Notes: generated by a model from the letters alone, not told the origin. 48,672 nt of DNA from Clostridia bacterium (GCA_017432485.1 JAFRJB010000009.1:1-48672); one strand, 5' to 3'. Positions 15,392-23,107 are shown, numbered from the stretch's first letter. A program made the numbers and translations.

Positions 15392-15940
15392 ATGGATAAC
15401 TACGAAGAAATCGGCGCGCGCCTGCGCGAACTCAGAGAAGTCAGCGATTATTCGATTGAAGAGTTGGCAAATGAACTCGGTATCGACCCCGCTGTTTACG
15501 CAAGCTACGAGCAAAACGGCAAGGATGTACCGATTAGTGTCATTTACGAAATCGCGCAAAAATTCAAGGTGGATTTCACCGAGATTATCACCGGTAATAC
15601 CGCGTGGTTAAATACCTACCACCTCATTCGCAGGGGCGAGGGCAAAAATGTCAACCGCAATCCCGATTACCACTTTGAAGATTTGGCGTACCGCTACGGT
15701 AACAAGGTTATGCAGCCGCTGTTGGTAACGCTTGACCCGAACGATGCCGTGGCAAAACTCATTACCCACAGCGGGCAGGAGTTTAATATGGTGCTCGAGG
15801 GTACGGTCATTATCACTTTGGGCAATAAAGACATTGTGATGCATCCGGGAGATTCGATTTACTTTAACCCCACCATTCCGCACGGGCAGCGCTGCGGCGG
15901 GGCAGAAAAAGCAAGATTTTTAACAGTCATTGCCGAGTAA
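15392..15940 (+). CDS. XRE-type HTH regulator with C-terminal cupin
   Basis: A 182-residue protein with an N-terminal helix-turn-helix of the Cro/C1 type (about 5-62: IGARLRELREVSDYSIEELANEL) and a C-terminal cupin barrel (about 105-180: HSGQEFNMVLEGTVIITLGNKD and HPGDSIYFNPTIPHGQRC). Proteins of this build usually act as repressors or activators that sense a small ligand in the cupin. Position directly before an acyl-CoA synthetase recalls gut clostridial and related loci in which an XRE-cupin controls an adjoining AMP-binding enzyme. The start has AAGGAG 10 nt upstream. It is likely to respond to a carboxylate or acyl compound handled by the next gene or to the NRPS product (inference). Confidence 0.88.
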   Translation: MDNYEEIGARLRELREVSDYSIEELANELGIDPAVYASYEQNGKDVPISVIYEIAQKFKVDFTEIITGNTAWLNTYHLIRRGEGKNVNRNPDYHFEDLAYRYGNKVMQPLLVTLDPNDAVAKLITHSGQEFNMVLEGTVIITLGNKDIVMHPGDSIYFNPTIPHGQRCGGAEKARFLTVIAE

Positions 15941-15968
15941 GCGGTACTTGGCAAAAGGGGTGAAAACA

Positions 15969-17657
15969 GTGGATTATTTATTGAAAAAGTTTCTTCCTCA
16001 AATTGAGTTTGACTCCTATGAGGAATTTCACGAAAAGTTTCAAATTAATGTGCCGGAAAACTTCAATTTCGGCTTTGATGTGGTAGACGCTTGGGCAGAG
16101 CATGAGCCGGACAAGCGCGCTCTGCTTTGGGTCAATGAAGAAGGGGAAGAGCATACCTTCACCTTTACCGACATCAAGCGCCTTTCCAACCGCGTGGTCA
16201 ACTTCCTCAAGAGCCTCGGGCTGCAAAAGGGCGATGTGGTGATGATGATTATGCGCCGCCGCTGGGAGTATTGGGTGTGCGCGACCGCGCTGCATAAGCT
16301 TGGTGTTATCCTCATTCCCGCGACCTTGCAGTTGACCAAAAAAGACATCGTTTTTCGCGGCAATGCCGCCGAAATAAAGGCAATTATCTGTGTGGATGAT
16401 GATTTTGTGGTCAGCCAGGTTGAAGAGGCGTTCCCCGAAATCCCCACACTCCAAAATAAAGTGCTTGTGGGCAAAAAGCGCGAAGGCTGGATTGATTTGC
16501 ACGAGCAGATGGATAAGTTTTCCGATGAATTTGAGCGCCCCACAGGGGAAGCGGCAACGAAGTGGGACGATGTGATGCTTGTTTACTTCACGAGCGGCAC
16601 CACCGGTATGCCCAAACTCGTGCAGCACAACTTTGCGCACCCGCTCGGGCACATTGTGACTGCGAAATATTGGCAGCATGTAGAAGAAAATAAACTGCAT
16701 ATGAGCGTTTCCGACTCCGGCTGGGCAAAGTTCGGCTGGGGCAAGATTTACGGGCAGTGGATTTGCGGCGCCACCATTTTCTGCTACGATATGATGGGCA
16801 GATTTAACCCGAAAAACCTGTTGACCAAGGTGCAGCAATACGGCGTGACCACCTTCTGCGTACCGCCGACCATGTACCGCTTTATGCTGCAGGAAGATTT
16901 GTCGCAATTCGACCTCTCCTGCCTGCACCACTGCGCAACGGCGGGCGAACCGCTTAACCCCGAAGTGGTCAAGCAGTGGAAAGAAAAGGTCGGGCACCAG
17001 ATTTATGAAGGCTTCGGGCAAACAGAAGGCCCCGTGCTCCTTGCCAACTTCGGCAGCGAGTGGTTTGAACCCATTCAAGGCGCCACCGGCAAGCCCAACC
17101 CGCTTTTCGACATTCAGCTGCTGGATGCGGATGACAATGTGTGTGAAGACGGTGAGGAAGGCTCGCTGACCATTATGGATGTGAAAAATCACCCGCCGGT
17201 CGGGCTGTTTACGGGCTACTACCATAACCCCGAAATGACCGAGGAAAAACTCGGCGGCATCGGCTACAACACAGGCGATGTGCTCTGGCGCGACAGTGAC
17301 GGCTACTACCGCTTTGTGGGCAGAAATGATGATGTTATCAAGTGCTCCGGCTACCGCATCGGGCCGTTTGAAGTCGAGTCCGCTTTGGTAGCGCACCCCG
17401 CAGTGGTTGAGTGTGCAATTACCGGCGCCCCCGACCCGATTAGAGGGCAGGTTGTTAAGGCGACCATTGTGCTCGCCAGAGGCTTTAGCCCCTCGGAGGA
17501 ACTGACCAAGGAATTGCAGAACCATGTCAAGCACACCACCGCGCCGTATAAATACCCGCGCGTGATTGAATATGTGGAGGAACTGCCCAAGACAGTCGGC
17601 GGAAAAATCAAAAGAGCCCTCATTCGCCATAATGACGAGAAGGCATTTAAAGAATAA
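15969..17657 (+). CDS. AMP-forming acyl-CoA synthetase (ACS / medium-chain type)
   Basis: A 562-residue stand-alone member of the ANL superfamily, converting a carboxylic acid, ATP and CoA to acyl-CoA. P-loop-like motif YFTSGTTGMPKLV (about 206-218), GFGQTEGP (about 354-361), hinge region GRNDDVIKCSGYRIGPFEVES and the catalytic Lys in VGGKIKR near the C-terminus are all present. The N-terminal FNFGFDVVDAWAEHEPDKRALLWVN is typical of the acetyl/medium-chain acyl-CoA synthetase branch. GTG 15969, with AAGGGGTGA nine nt upstream, is chosen as start; the frame extends 13 codons further with no ribosome site and would overlap the cupin gene. It could activate the starter acid for the NRPS, or be a general acid-scavenging enzyme under the neighbouring regulator. 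The substrate is not readable from sequence. Confidence 0.88.
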   Translation: MDYLLKKFLPQIEFDSYEEFHEKFQINVPENFNFGFDVVDAWAEHEPDKRALLWVNEEGEEHTFTFTDIKRLSNRVVNFLKSLGLQKGDVVMMIMRRRWEYWVCATALHKLGVILIPATLQLTKKDIVFRGNAAEIKAIICVDDDFVVSQVEEAFPEIPTLQNKVLVGKKREGWIDLHEQMDKFSDEFERPTGEAATKWDDVMLVYFTSGTTGMPKLVQHNFAHPLGHIVTAKYWQHVEENKLHMSVSDSGWAKFGWGKIYGQWICGATIFCYDMMGRFNPKNLLTKVQQYGVTTFCVPPTMYRFMLQEDLSQFDLSCLHHCATAGEPLNPEVVKQWKEKVGHQIYEGFGQTEGPVLLANFGSEWFEPIQGATGKPNPLFDIQLLDADDNVCEDGEEGSLTIMDVKNHPPVGLFTGYYHNPEMTEEKLGGIGYNTGDVLWRDSDGYYRFVGRNDDVIKCSGYRIGPFEVESALVAHPAVVECAITGAPDPIRGQVVKATIVLARGFSPSEELTKELQNHVKHTTAPYKYPRVIEYVEELPKTVGGKIKRALIRHNDEKAFKE

Positions 17658-17662
17658 GAACT

Positions 17663-17690
17663 TTGGCGGGCAATGCCCGCCAATTTCTTA
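17663..17690 (+). terminator. Terminator closing the NRPS locus
   Basis: Perfect 9-bp stem TTGGCGGGC (17663-17671) / GCCCGCCAA (17675-17683) with 3-nt loop AAT and a T-rich tail, 6 nt after the synthetase stop codon. Confidence 0.8.
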
Positions 17691-17694
17691 TTCA

Positions 17695-17797
17695 ATTCGG
17701 AATTCGGAGTGCGGAATGCGGAATTAAAGGTGGCAAGGCTATGCCTTGCTTTTTCTGTTGCCTGTTGCTTGTCGCCTGTTGCCTACCGCTTGTTGCG
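17695..17797. repeat. Two heptad arrays around a small hairpin
   Basis: Array 1: ATTCGGA, ATTCGGA, GTGCGGA, ATGCGGA (17695-17722). Hairpin: GCAAGGC (17733-17739) / GCCTTGC (17743-17749), 3-nt loop TAT, then five T. Array 2: TGTTGCC, TGTTGCT, TGTCGCC, TGTTGCC, TACCGCT, TGTTGCG (17756-17797), six units and the only array of this class in the window. The 222-bp gap 17658-17879 otherwise holds a terminator and a promoter. Confidence 0.7.
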
Positions 17798-17827
17798 CAG
17801 ACAAAAGTCTGAGCAACAAGCGGTTGC

Positions 17828-17856
17828 TTGCGCAACGGCTCTTTTTGTATTACAAT
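17828..17856 (+). promoter_or_regulatory. Promoter of the XRE/zinc-ribbon gene
   Basis: TTGCGC (17828-17833), 17-nt spacer, TACAAT (17851-17856). The start codon follows 24 nt later, behind an AGGAGGG ribosome site. Confidence 0.55.
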
Positions 17857-17879
17857 AGTAAGCGTTAGGAGGGAATGCT

Positions 17880-18644
17880 ATGACAACGAAAGATGTAATA
17901 TATGAACTGAGAACCAAAAGCGGTTTGTCGCAAGATGAACTTGCGCAAAAAGTTTTTGTCACCCGCCAGGCGGTGTCGCGCTGGGAGACCGGCGAGACCG
18001 TGCCGAATACCGAAACGCTCAAGTTGCTGTCCGACTTGTTCGGGGTTTCGATTAATACCCTGCTCGGCTCGCCGCAAAAGCTCGTTTGCCAGTGCTGCGG
18101 TATGCCGCTGGAGGATGAGATGATCGGCAAAAATGCCGACGGCTCGCTCAATGAATCTTACTGCAAGTGGTGCTATGCCGATGGCACTTACACTTACAGC
18201 GATATGGATACGCTTATTGAGGTTGCCGTGCCCCATATGGTCGGTGAGAATTTCAGCGAGGAGCAGGCGCGCGCCTATATGAAGCAGATGCTCCCGCAGC
18301 TCGACTATTGGAAGCGCTACGAGGAACTTGGCGACAACGGTGAGTTTGAAGCCTTTAAAAAACAGCTCATAGAAGAAATTAACGCCCTGCACATAGAGGG
18401 TATGCCGGAAGTGACGAGCCTCAATGCGCTGGTGGGCAGTTTTGTCAACCTCGCCTACCCGCTGCCAAGCGGAGTGAGCGCCAAGTTTTTGGATGACAGC
18501 ACCACTTACCTCGGCACCCAGCTCGAGCCGCAGTTCGGCGGCGAGCGCTGCTTCGGCGTGCTCGCAAATATGGATTTTATCCTAATTTGCACCTACGAAG
18601 CAGAAGGCACCAACCCGGAATTGGTGCTTTATAAGAAACGGTAG
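17880..18644 (+). CDS. XRE-type HTH regulator with putative zinc ribbon and DUF3786-like C-terminus
   Basis: A 254-residue protein. Residues about 5-60 are a strong Cro/C1 HTH (LRTKSGLSQDELAQKVFVTRQAVSRWETG). Residues about 68-125 hold the putative zinc-ribbon pattern CQCCGMPLEDE followed by YCKWCYADGTYTYSDMD, often found in proteins that share this linker. The C-terminal part (about 175-254: LPSGVSAKFLDDSTTYLGTQ and FGGERCFGVLANMDFILIC) resembles a DUF3786-type domain. It is flanked by its own promoter and terminator. A three-part sensor-regulator is likely, perhaps responding to metal or redox state through the Cys residues; neither the target nor the signal is visible. Family membership of the C-terminal part is the least certain point. 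Confidence 0.75.
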   Translation: MTTKDVIYELRTKSGLSQDELAQKVFVTRQAVSRWETGETVPNTETLKLLSDLFGVSINTLLGSPQKLVCQCCGMPLEDEMIGKNADGSLNESYCKWCYADGTYTYSDMDTLIEVAVPHMVGENFSEEQARAYMKQMLPQLDYWKRYEELGDNGEFEAFKKQLIEEINALHIEGMPEVTSLNALVGSFVNLAYPLPSGVSAKFLDDSTTYLGTQLEPQFGGERCFGVLANMDFILICTYEAEGTNPELVLYKKR

Positions 18645-18665
18645 TTTTCAGGGTTCAGTTTTCAG
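18645..18665. repeat. Heptad array, TTTTCAG class
   Basis: Three units TTTTCAG, GGTTCAG, TTTTCAG directly after the stop codon of the preceding gene; same class (reverse complement CTGAAAA) as 33962-33996 and related to 642-676. Confidence 0.55.
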
Positions 18666-18686
18666 TGAGTAGAAAGTGTAAGAGCG

Positions 18687-18716
18687 GGCTCGGAGAGTTT
18701 TACTCCGAGCCTTTTT
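18687..18716 (+). terminator. Rho-independent terminator
   Basis: Perfect stem GGCTCGGAG (18687-18695) / CTCCGAGCC (18703-18711), 7-nt loop, T-run. Ends the XRE/zinc-ribbon gene. Confidence 0.85.
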
Positions 18717-18719
18717 GTA

Positions 18720-18748
18720 TTTACAAGGATATAAGGATGTGATAAAAT
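18720..18748 (+). promoter_or_regulatory. Promoter of the lipoprotein gene
   Basis: TTTACA (18720-18725), 17-nt spacer, TAAAAT (18743-18748), 40 nt before the start codon, which has AAGGAGAG upstream. Confidence 0.6.
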
Positions 18749-18787
18749 AAAACTATCAAAGCATCATACTTTTAAGGAGAGATTGAT

Positions 18788-19309
18788 ATGAAAAAATTAT
18801 TAGTAATATTCCTTGCCGCAATGCTGATTGTTTCATTGACGGCTTGTTCCAATTCCAAAACCGGCGAGAAAGAAACTTCTGCCGCAGCGACAAGCGCTGC
18901 CACAAGCAGCCAGACGACAGAAGAAAGCACGGCAAACAGTTCGGCATTTGACAAGCAGGAAGCGGTTAAAAACCTGCACTTCGGCTACGCCGGCGAAGCG
19001 AATATTAAAGATACCGACAACGGCAAAATGGTGGAAAACAAAGACTACAACACCATTGTCTCTTTCCAAGAGGGCAAGACCATGAAAGAACTCGCCGAAA
19101 GCAGAGGCTTAAGTTTTGCAGAGGCAGTGAAGTGCGGCAGCACCGAGTGGAATAAATACACATTTAAAAATGAGCAGGTTTCCACCGTTCTCTTTATGGT
19201 TGAGAAAGACAGCGGCACTTATGTCGTATCGTTTTCCCACGATGTGAATGCGGATATCAATCTCGATGCCGATATCGATGCTTTTATGAATGCCGTGACA
19301 TTTGAATAG
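18788..19309 (+). CDS. Predicted lipoprotein of unknown function
   Basis: A 173-residue exported protein. The signal peptide KKLLVIFLAAMLIVSLTAC ends in a good lipobox (LTAC), predicting lipid attachment at Cys about residue 19 and anchoring outside the membrane. A low-complexity Ser/Thr/Ala linker follows (about 22-55). The remaining roughly 120 residues are globular, with no motif I recognise; they include HFGYAGEANIKDTDNGKMVE and a C-terminal phrase GTYVVSFSHDVNADINLDAD. The gene is monocistronic, with promoter and terminator. A role as a ligand-binding or envelope-stress lipoprotein would be a guess. Confidence 0.8.
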   Translation: MKKLLVIFLAAMLIVSLTACSNSKTGEKETSAAATSAATSSQTTEESTANSSAFDKQEAVKNLHFGYAGEANIKDTDNGKMVENKDYNTIVSFQEGKTMKELAESRGLSFAEAVKCGSTEWNKYTFKNEQVSTVLFMVEKDSGTYVVSFSHDVNADINLDADIDAFMNAVTFE

Positions 19310-19332
19310 TACAATAGTTGTAATACAATTTT

Positions 19333-19360
19333 AAGGCAGGGAGCGCTCCCTGCCTTATTT
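19333..19360 (+). terminator. Rho-independent terminator
   Basis: Uninterrupted 24-bp palindrome (19333-19356, core GGGAGCGCTCCC) followed by ATTT, ending the lipoprotein gene. Confidence 0.7.
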
Positions 19361-19406
19361 AGGTGCGCAAAAGCGCATTATACTTGGTTGTGCCGGGCGG
19401 GGTGGA

Positions 19407-19435
19407 TTGAATTATTGAACGGATTATGGTAAAAT
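19407..19435 (+). promoter_or_regulatory. Promoter of the DUF4268 gene
   Basis: TTGAAT (19407-19412), 17-nt spacer, extended -10 TGG-TAAAAT (-10 at 19430-19435), 32 nt before the start codon. Confidence 0.55.
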
Positions 19436-19467
19436 ATTGTTATCATTGATGTTGGGATGGTAGAAAA

Positions 19468-20391
19468 ATGAAATTAGGAAAATTTAAGGAAATAGATATT
19501 CGTGATGTTTGGGCGCACGAACAATATGATTTTTCTAAATGGCTTGCAAATGAGGATAATCTTAAAGAATTAGGCGACACTATAGGTTTATCTTTGATGG
19601 AACCAGAAACAGAGAAACTTGTAGGAAACTATCGTTGTGATATTATTTGTAAGGATGAATTAACAGATAAAACTGTTTTGATAGAAAACCAGTTAGAACC
19701 TACTAACCATGACCATTTAGGGAAAATTATTACTTATGCTTCCGGATTGGATGCAACTGTAGTTATTTGGATTGTTGCTCAAGCCAGAGAAGAGCATGCA
19801 AGTGCAATTGAGTGGCTCAACAAACATACTGATGATGAATTATCTTTCTTCCTTATTGAAGTTCATACATATAAAATCGGTGATTCAACACCAGCACCTA
19901 TGTTTAAAATTATTGAACAACCAAATGATTTTGTTAAAAGCATAAAAGCTATCTCAAACAGCCAAGAATTGAATGAATCGCAAAAAAGGCGGCTTGAATT
20001 TTGGAATATGTTTAATGATATTCTCGAAGATAGAGGCAAACCATTTAATAAGCGTAAAGCTACTACATATCATTCTTACAATGTAGCTATTGGTTCTTCT
20101 CAATGCTATATATCAATTGAGCTTATAAACAGCAAACATAAAATATCCATTTCACTATGGATAAAAGACAATAAAGCATTGTTTGATAGTATGTTTTCTA
20201 AAAAAGAAGAAATAGAAAGCGCTCTTGAAACTAATATCAATTGGTATAGAATTGATAATAAAAAAGCATCCTGTATTTGCCTTGATATTCCGAATCTAAA
20301 TTTTGATGACCAAAGCAATTACCCGCAATTAATGAACGAAAGTATTGACTGGGTAGTAAAATTTAGAAGTGTATTTAGTAAGTATCTATAA
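19468..20391 (+). CDS. DUF4268-type protein with PD-(D/E)XK-like nuclease core
   Basis: A 307-residue protein. The N-terminal half has the pattern YRCDIICKD then TVLIENQLEPTNHDHLGKIITYASGLDA, which is the D-(x)n-E-x-Q core of a PD-(D/E)XK nuclease fold as found in DUF4268 proteins. The C-terminal half (about 180-305) with QKRRLEFWNMFNDIL, GSSQCYISIELI and ISISLWIKDNKALFDSMF is the DUF4268 domain itself. No partner gene (methylase, helicase, toxin or antitoxin) is adjacent, and it has its own promoter and terminator. Base composition and codon use are strikingly AT-rich compared with every neighbour, a sign of recent transfer. Such orphan nuclease-fold proteins are often suspected of defence roles, but that is inference. 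Confidence 0.83.
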   Translation: MKLGKFKEIDIRDVWAHEQYDFSKWLANEDNLKELGDTIGLSLMEPETEKLVGNYRCDIICKDELTDKTVLIENQLEPTNHDHLGKIITYASGLDATVVIWIVAQAREEHASAIEWLNKHTDDELSFFLIEVHTYKIGDSTPAPMFKIIEQPNDFVKSIKAISNSQELNESQKRRLEFWNMFNDILEDRGKPFNKRKATTYHSYNVAIGSSQCYISIELINSKHKISISLWIKDNKALFDSMFSKKEEIESALETNINWYRIDNKKASCICLDIPNLNFDDQSNYPQLMNESIDWVVKFRSVFSKYL

Positions 20392-20437
20392 AACATAATG
20401 ACAGTTCAGTAATTAACTATTTGAATAACACTTCTTT

Positions 20438-20467
20438 AAAAAACTCCGCAAAGATGCGGAGTTTTTT
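20438..20467 (+). terminator. Rho-independent terminator of the DUF4268 gene
   Basis: Perfect 12-bp stem AAAAAACTCCGC (20438-20449) / GCGGAGTTTTTT (20456-20467), 6-nt loop, T-run within the right arm. Works in either direction. Confidence 0.85.
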
Positions 20468-20524
20468 GCATATTGTATCAAAGAGCAATCCGAGATTTCC
20501 TTTATTTTTCCAGTGTGAAAATAA

Positions 20525-20553
20525 TTTACATTTTGCCTGCTCTGTGCTATACT
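20525..20553 (+). promoter_or_regulatory. Promoter of the transglutaminase-dockerin gene
   Basis: TTTACA (20525-20530), 17-nt spacer, extended -10 TGC-TATACT (-10 at 20548-20553), 36 nt before the start codon. Confidence 0.65.
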
Positions 20554-20588
20554 GAAAGTGAAAAAACAAGCAAAAGGAGATGGTAAAC

Positions 20589-22571
20589 ATGAAACGAGTA
20601 CTTAGTATATTTTTAGTCGTTGTTTTCGTGCTGTCTCTTTTGCCTTGCAGCAGTGTTTTTTCCTTTGCCGAGCAGCCGGTCACCCCGCAGACCTGTGCGG
20701 CGGAATTAGAGGCAATGGGTGTCGATTTAGAAGAACTGAAGGCTACTTTGAGCGCGGGCTTTGAAAACTGCGAGAAGATGATCAATGTTTCGGCGTTTTC
20801 TGTGCCGTATTCTGAGCGTGGCATGGATTTAATTAACAATTATATCAACGGCTATATGCCGGAGTATTTCCATATATGTTCGACGGGCGCTGCCAGTTAC
20901 GGTTCGTCAGTGATGGATTATTTTGTGGTGTTCTATGCGGATGAGATGAATACTGCCACTGCTTTCGCGGCGGCAAGAGCCGAAGTGGAGGCGACAGCGC
21001 AGCAGATGCTGCAGGGCATTGCCGGCAACGAGGCGCTCTCCGAGGCGGAGAAAGCGCTGCTGGTGCACGACCGCTTAATCAGCCACACTTCTTACGATAG
21101 GTGCGTGTTGGAAGGCGAAAGTGTGCCGGACGCCTCTCGCACCATTTACGGCGTGTTTCACAACCGCATCGCCGTTTGCGAGGGCTATTCCAAAGCCTAT
21201 TGCTATTTGCTGAACCAAATCGGCATCCCGACTATGTATGTGTCTTCCGAATTGATGGATCACGCGTGGAATATTGTATATATTGACAATGTGCCCTATT
21301 ATGTAGACTGCACTTGGGATGACCCGATCCCTTCCTATGAGGGCAATGTGCGCCACACAAACTTCTTGCGCTCGGCAAGCGGCATAGTGGCAACCGGGCA
21401 CAGCGAAGGCGGGGAGATTGATTATGCCCCCGGTTTTGATATGAACAACACCGCCTATGACAACGCCTATTGGCAAAACTCCAATACAGAGTTTCAACTG
21501 GTGGGAAATAAACTGTATTATCTCGACAATGCGGCAGGCGCTTTGAAGAGCGCAACAACGGGCGAGACACTTTGCGCCGCGGCAGATCAGTGGTATATCT
21601 CTCAATACGGGTATTATACTGTCAATTTTGCAAGGCTGGATGCCATCGGCGAGGAACTCTTCTTTTCGCTGAGCGATAGCATTTATCGCTACAATATCAG
21701 CACCGGTAAGTGCAAGAAGATTTTCACTCCCGACAGCGCGCAGTTCGGTGACTATTACCGCATCTACGGCTTCAAGTGCGAGGGCAGAACGATGTACTGC
21801 TACTTGGGGAATAATGCAAACTGCAATTTGGATACAGTCGAGAATTACCTGATTACCCACGAGTACGCGCAGTATGCGCTCAATATTGAGTGCGATGCGG
21901 CGCAAGGGTCTGTGGAAGTAACAGGCGAGCCGAATGAATTGGCAGATATTCTGTTGACCGCCACACCCCAAGCGGGCTACAATTTTAGCGGCTTCTATGT
22001 AGGCGGCACGATGCTTATTGATGACGACCCGGACAGTAACCCCCTGACTGTCGGCTTTGAACTGACAGGCGACACTGCAATTACCGCGCTCTTTAAAAGA
22101 GAGAGCGGCAGCGGCACCCTGCGCGGCGCAGTGAACATGACCGGCATTTATAAAGAAGTGACCGCCACATTACTGCAAGGGGACGAGGTGGTTGCCACCG
22201 CAACAGTGACACCAAACGGCGGCTTTGTTTTCAATAACCTTTTGGAGGGTGAATATACCCTGCAAATCGGCGGCAGCGCCCTGCCGGGTATCACCGTTAC
22301 CGGCATTCAGATTGCTACCGGTAAAGTGACAGATTTGCGCGGCAGCACCAACCCCGCCCTGCAGCAGTTTACCCCGGCGCAAGGCGATTTCAATGCCGAC
22401 AAAGTGGTCGATTTCGGCGATGTTTCCCGCTTGCTCGGCACCGGCGTTTTCGGCAGCGAAGGCAATTTCGCCGAGGATATCAATAACGATGGCAAAGTCG
22501 ATATTTTAGACATTTCCATTGTGCTGCAGGCAGAAAACTTTGCCCGCACAGAGCAGGTTTTCGCCGCTTGA
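20589..22571 (+). CDS. Secreted transglutaminase-like protein with C-terminal dockerin
   Basis: A 660-residue exported protein. Signal peptide about 1-27 (LSIFLVVVFVLSLLPCSSVFSFA). A transglutaminase-like/cysteine-protease fold spans about 110-255 with the triad Cys in AVCEGYSKAYCYLL (about 197), His in MDHAWNIVYID and Asp in VDCTWDDP. After a middle region of unknown fold come an InlB-type repeat (about 428-500), a small carboxypeptidase-regulatory-like beta domain (about 505-580) and a type I dockerin with two calcium-loop repeats, GDFNADKVVDFGDVSRLL (about 599-616) and DINNDGKVDILDISIVLQ. The dockerin implies attachment to a cohesin scaffold or surface protein, none of which is in this window. 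The start is ATG 20589, nine nt after AAAGGAG; an ATG at 20580 overlaps the ribosome site. It may process or crosslink proteins or peptides at the cell surface (inference). Confidence 0.88.
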   Translation: MKRVLSIFLVVVFVLSLLPCSSVFSFAEQPVTPQTCAAELEAMGVDLEELKATLSAGFENCEKMINVSAFSVPYSERGMDLINNYINGYMPEYFHICSTGAASYGSSVMDYFVVFYADEMNTATAFAAARAEVEATAQQMLQGIAGNEALSEAEKALLVHDRLISHTSYDRCVLEGESVPDASRTIYGVFHNRIAVCEGYSKAYCYLLNQIGIPTMYVSSELMDHAWNIVYIDNVPYYVDCTWDDPIPSYEGNVRHTNFLRSASGIVATGHSEGGEIDYAPGFDMNNTAYDNAYWQNSNTEFQLVGNKLYYLDNAAGALKSATTGETLCAAADQWYISQYGYYTVNFARLDAIGEELFFSLSDSIYRYNISTGKCKKIFTPDSAQFGDYYRIYGFKCEGRTMYCYLGNNANCNLDTVENYLITHEYAQYALNIECDAAQGSVEVTGEPNELADILLTATPQAGYNFSGFYVGGTMLIDDDPDSNPLTVGFELTGDTAITALFKRESGSGTLRGAVNMTGIYKEVTATLLQGDEVVATATVTPNGGFVFNNLLEGEYTLQIGGSALPGITVTGIQIATGKVTDLRGSTNPALQQFTPAQGDFNADKVVDFGDVSRLLGTGVFGSEGNFAEDINNDGKVDILDISIVLQAENFARTEQVFAA

Positions 22572-22592
22572 GCCAAACCTAAAAAACTATAA

Positions 22593-22617
22593 CCCCGCAT
22601 CGCTTCCCGATGCGGGG
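22593..22617 (+). terminator. Probable terminator of the dockerin-protein gene
   Basis: Perfect 10-bp stem CCCCGCATCG (22593-22602) / CGATGCGGGG (22608-22617), but only a short T-rich tail (GATTTAT). Confidence 0.6.
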
Positions 22618-22720
22618 GATTTATCATTAAGATAGGGAAGTGTATCTTGATTTGAAGACTAATTGAATTGAGACCACAAATATGCTATGGAAGCATAAAA
22701 AATACAGATTTAGAGTTAAA

Positions 22721-22759
22721 AAAGAACACGCACAGATGCAAAATCTGTGCGTGTTCTTT
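22721..22759 (-). terminator. Terminator of the tRNA-Pro gene
   Basis: Perfect 17-bp stem (22721-22737 / 22743-22759, core GAACACGCACAGAT) with loop GCAAA; T-run on the minus strand. It begins 2 nt after the tRNA 3' end. Confidence 0.85.
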
Positions 22760-22761
22760 TC

Positions 22762-22838
22762 TGGTCGAGATGACAGGACTTGAACCTGCGGCCTCTGCGT
22801 CCCGAACGCAGCGCTCTACCAAACTGAGCCACATCTCG
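22762..22838 (-). tRNA. tRNA-Pro (anticodon CGG), CCA encoded
   Basis: Read on the minus strand: acceptor arms CGAGATG / CATCTCG, D-arm GCTC...GAGC, anticodon stem CTGCG / CGCAG with loop TTCGGGA (anticodon CGG, reading CCG), T-arm GCAGG-TTCAAGT-CCTGT, discriminator A and genomic CCA (22764-22762). All stems pair, with one G-U in the T-stem. It is a single gene with its own promoter and terminator. Confidence 0.95.
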
Positions 22839-22862
22839 CTATATTCTTTTTTCCGCTCAAAT

Positions 22863-22891
22863 AGTGTATCACAACAGTTGTGGAAATGCAA
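22863..22891 (-). promoter_or_regulatory. Promoter of tRNA-Pro
   Basis: Minus strand -35 TTGCAT (22891-22886), 17-nt spacer, -10 TACACT (22868-22863). The spacer contains the palindrome CACAAC-A-GTTGTG (22870-22882). Confidence 0.55.
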
Positions 22892-23040
22892 GAGGATTTT
22901 TTAAAAAAATGCTTCGCACCTTGTTTTCACAAAGCCGAAGAAGAGCATGCACTTTTCTCATTGCGAGCGAAACAACCTGATAAATGAAACAGCCGTGCTT
23001 ATATACTTTAATTATATATTTATTATATATTTTATTATTG

Positions 23041-23107
23041 TGTCAAGTTTCTTTACAGCGCCTGTCAAGTTTTTTTACAGGTGGTGTAAAGAAACTTGAC
23101 AGGTGCG
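23041..23107. repeat. Inverted repeats upstream of ilvB (possible transposon-end remnant)
   Basis: TGTCAAGTTTCTTTACA (23041-23057) is the perfect inverse of TGTAAAGAAACTTGACA (23085-23101). A third copy with one change lies at 23063-23079. With flanking bases the inner pair forms a stem of about 22 bp around a 5-nt loop. There is no open frame between the arms. The rest of 22892-23161 shows only AT-rich DNA. Confidence 0.65.

Noticed and set aside
15978..17630. 550-residue open frame antisense to the acyl-CoA synthetase
   Set aside because: It lies fully opposite a gene with all its family motifs. Long antisense frames are expected from the G/C-biased codon use, and the translated protein has no recognisable motif.
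17756..17797. Possible CRISPR array
   Set aside because: Units are 7 bp, contiguous and without spacers; no cas genes are in the window.
22668..22904. 78-residue open frame across the tRNA region, + strand
   Set aside because: It translates the tRNA-Pro gene and its terminator in antisense; it is a known kind of false call (VEMTGLEPAASASRTQRS-type peptides).
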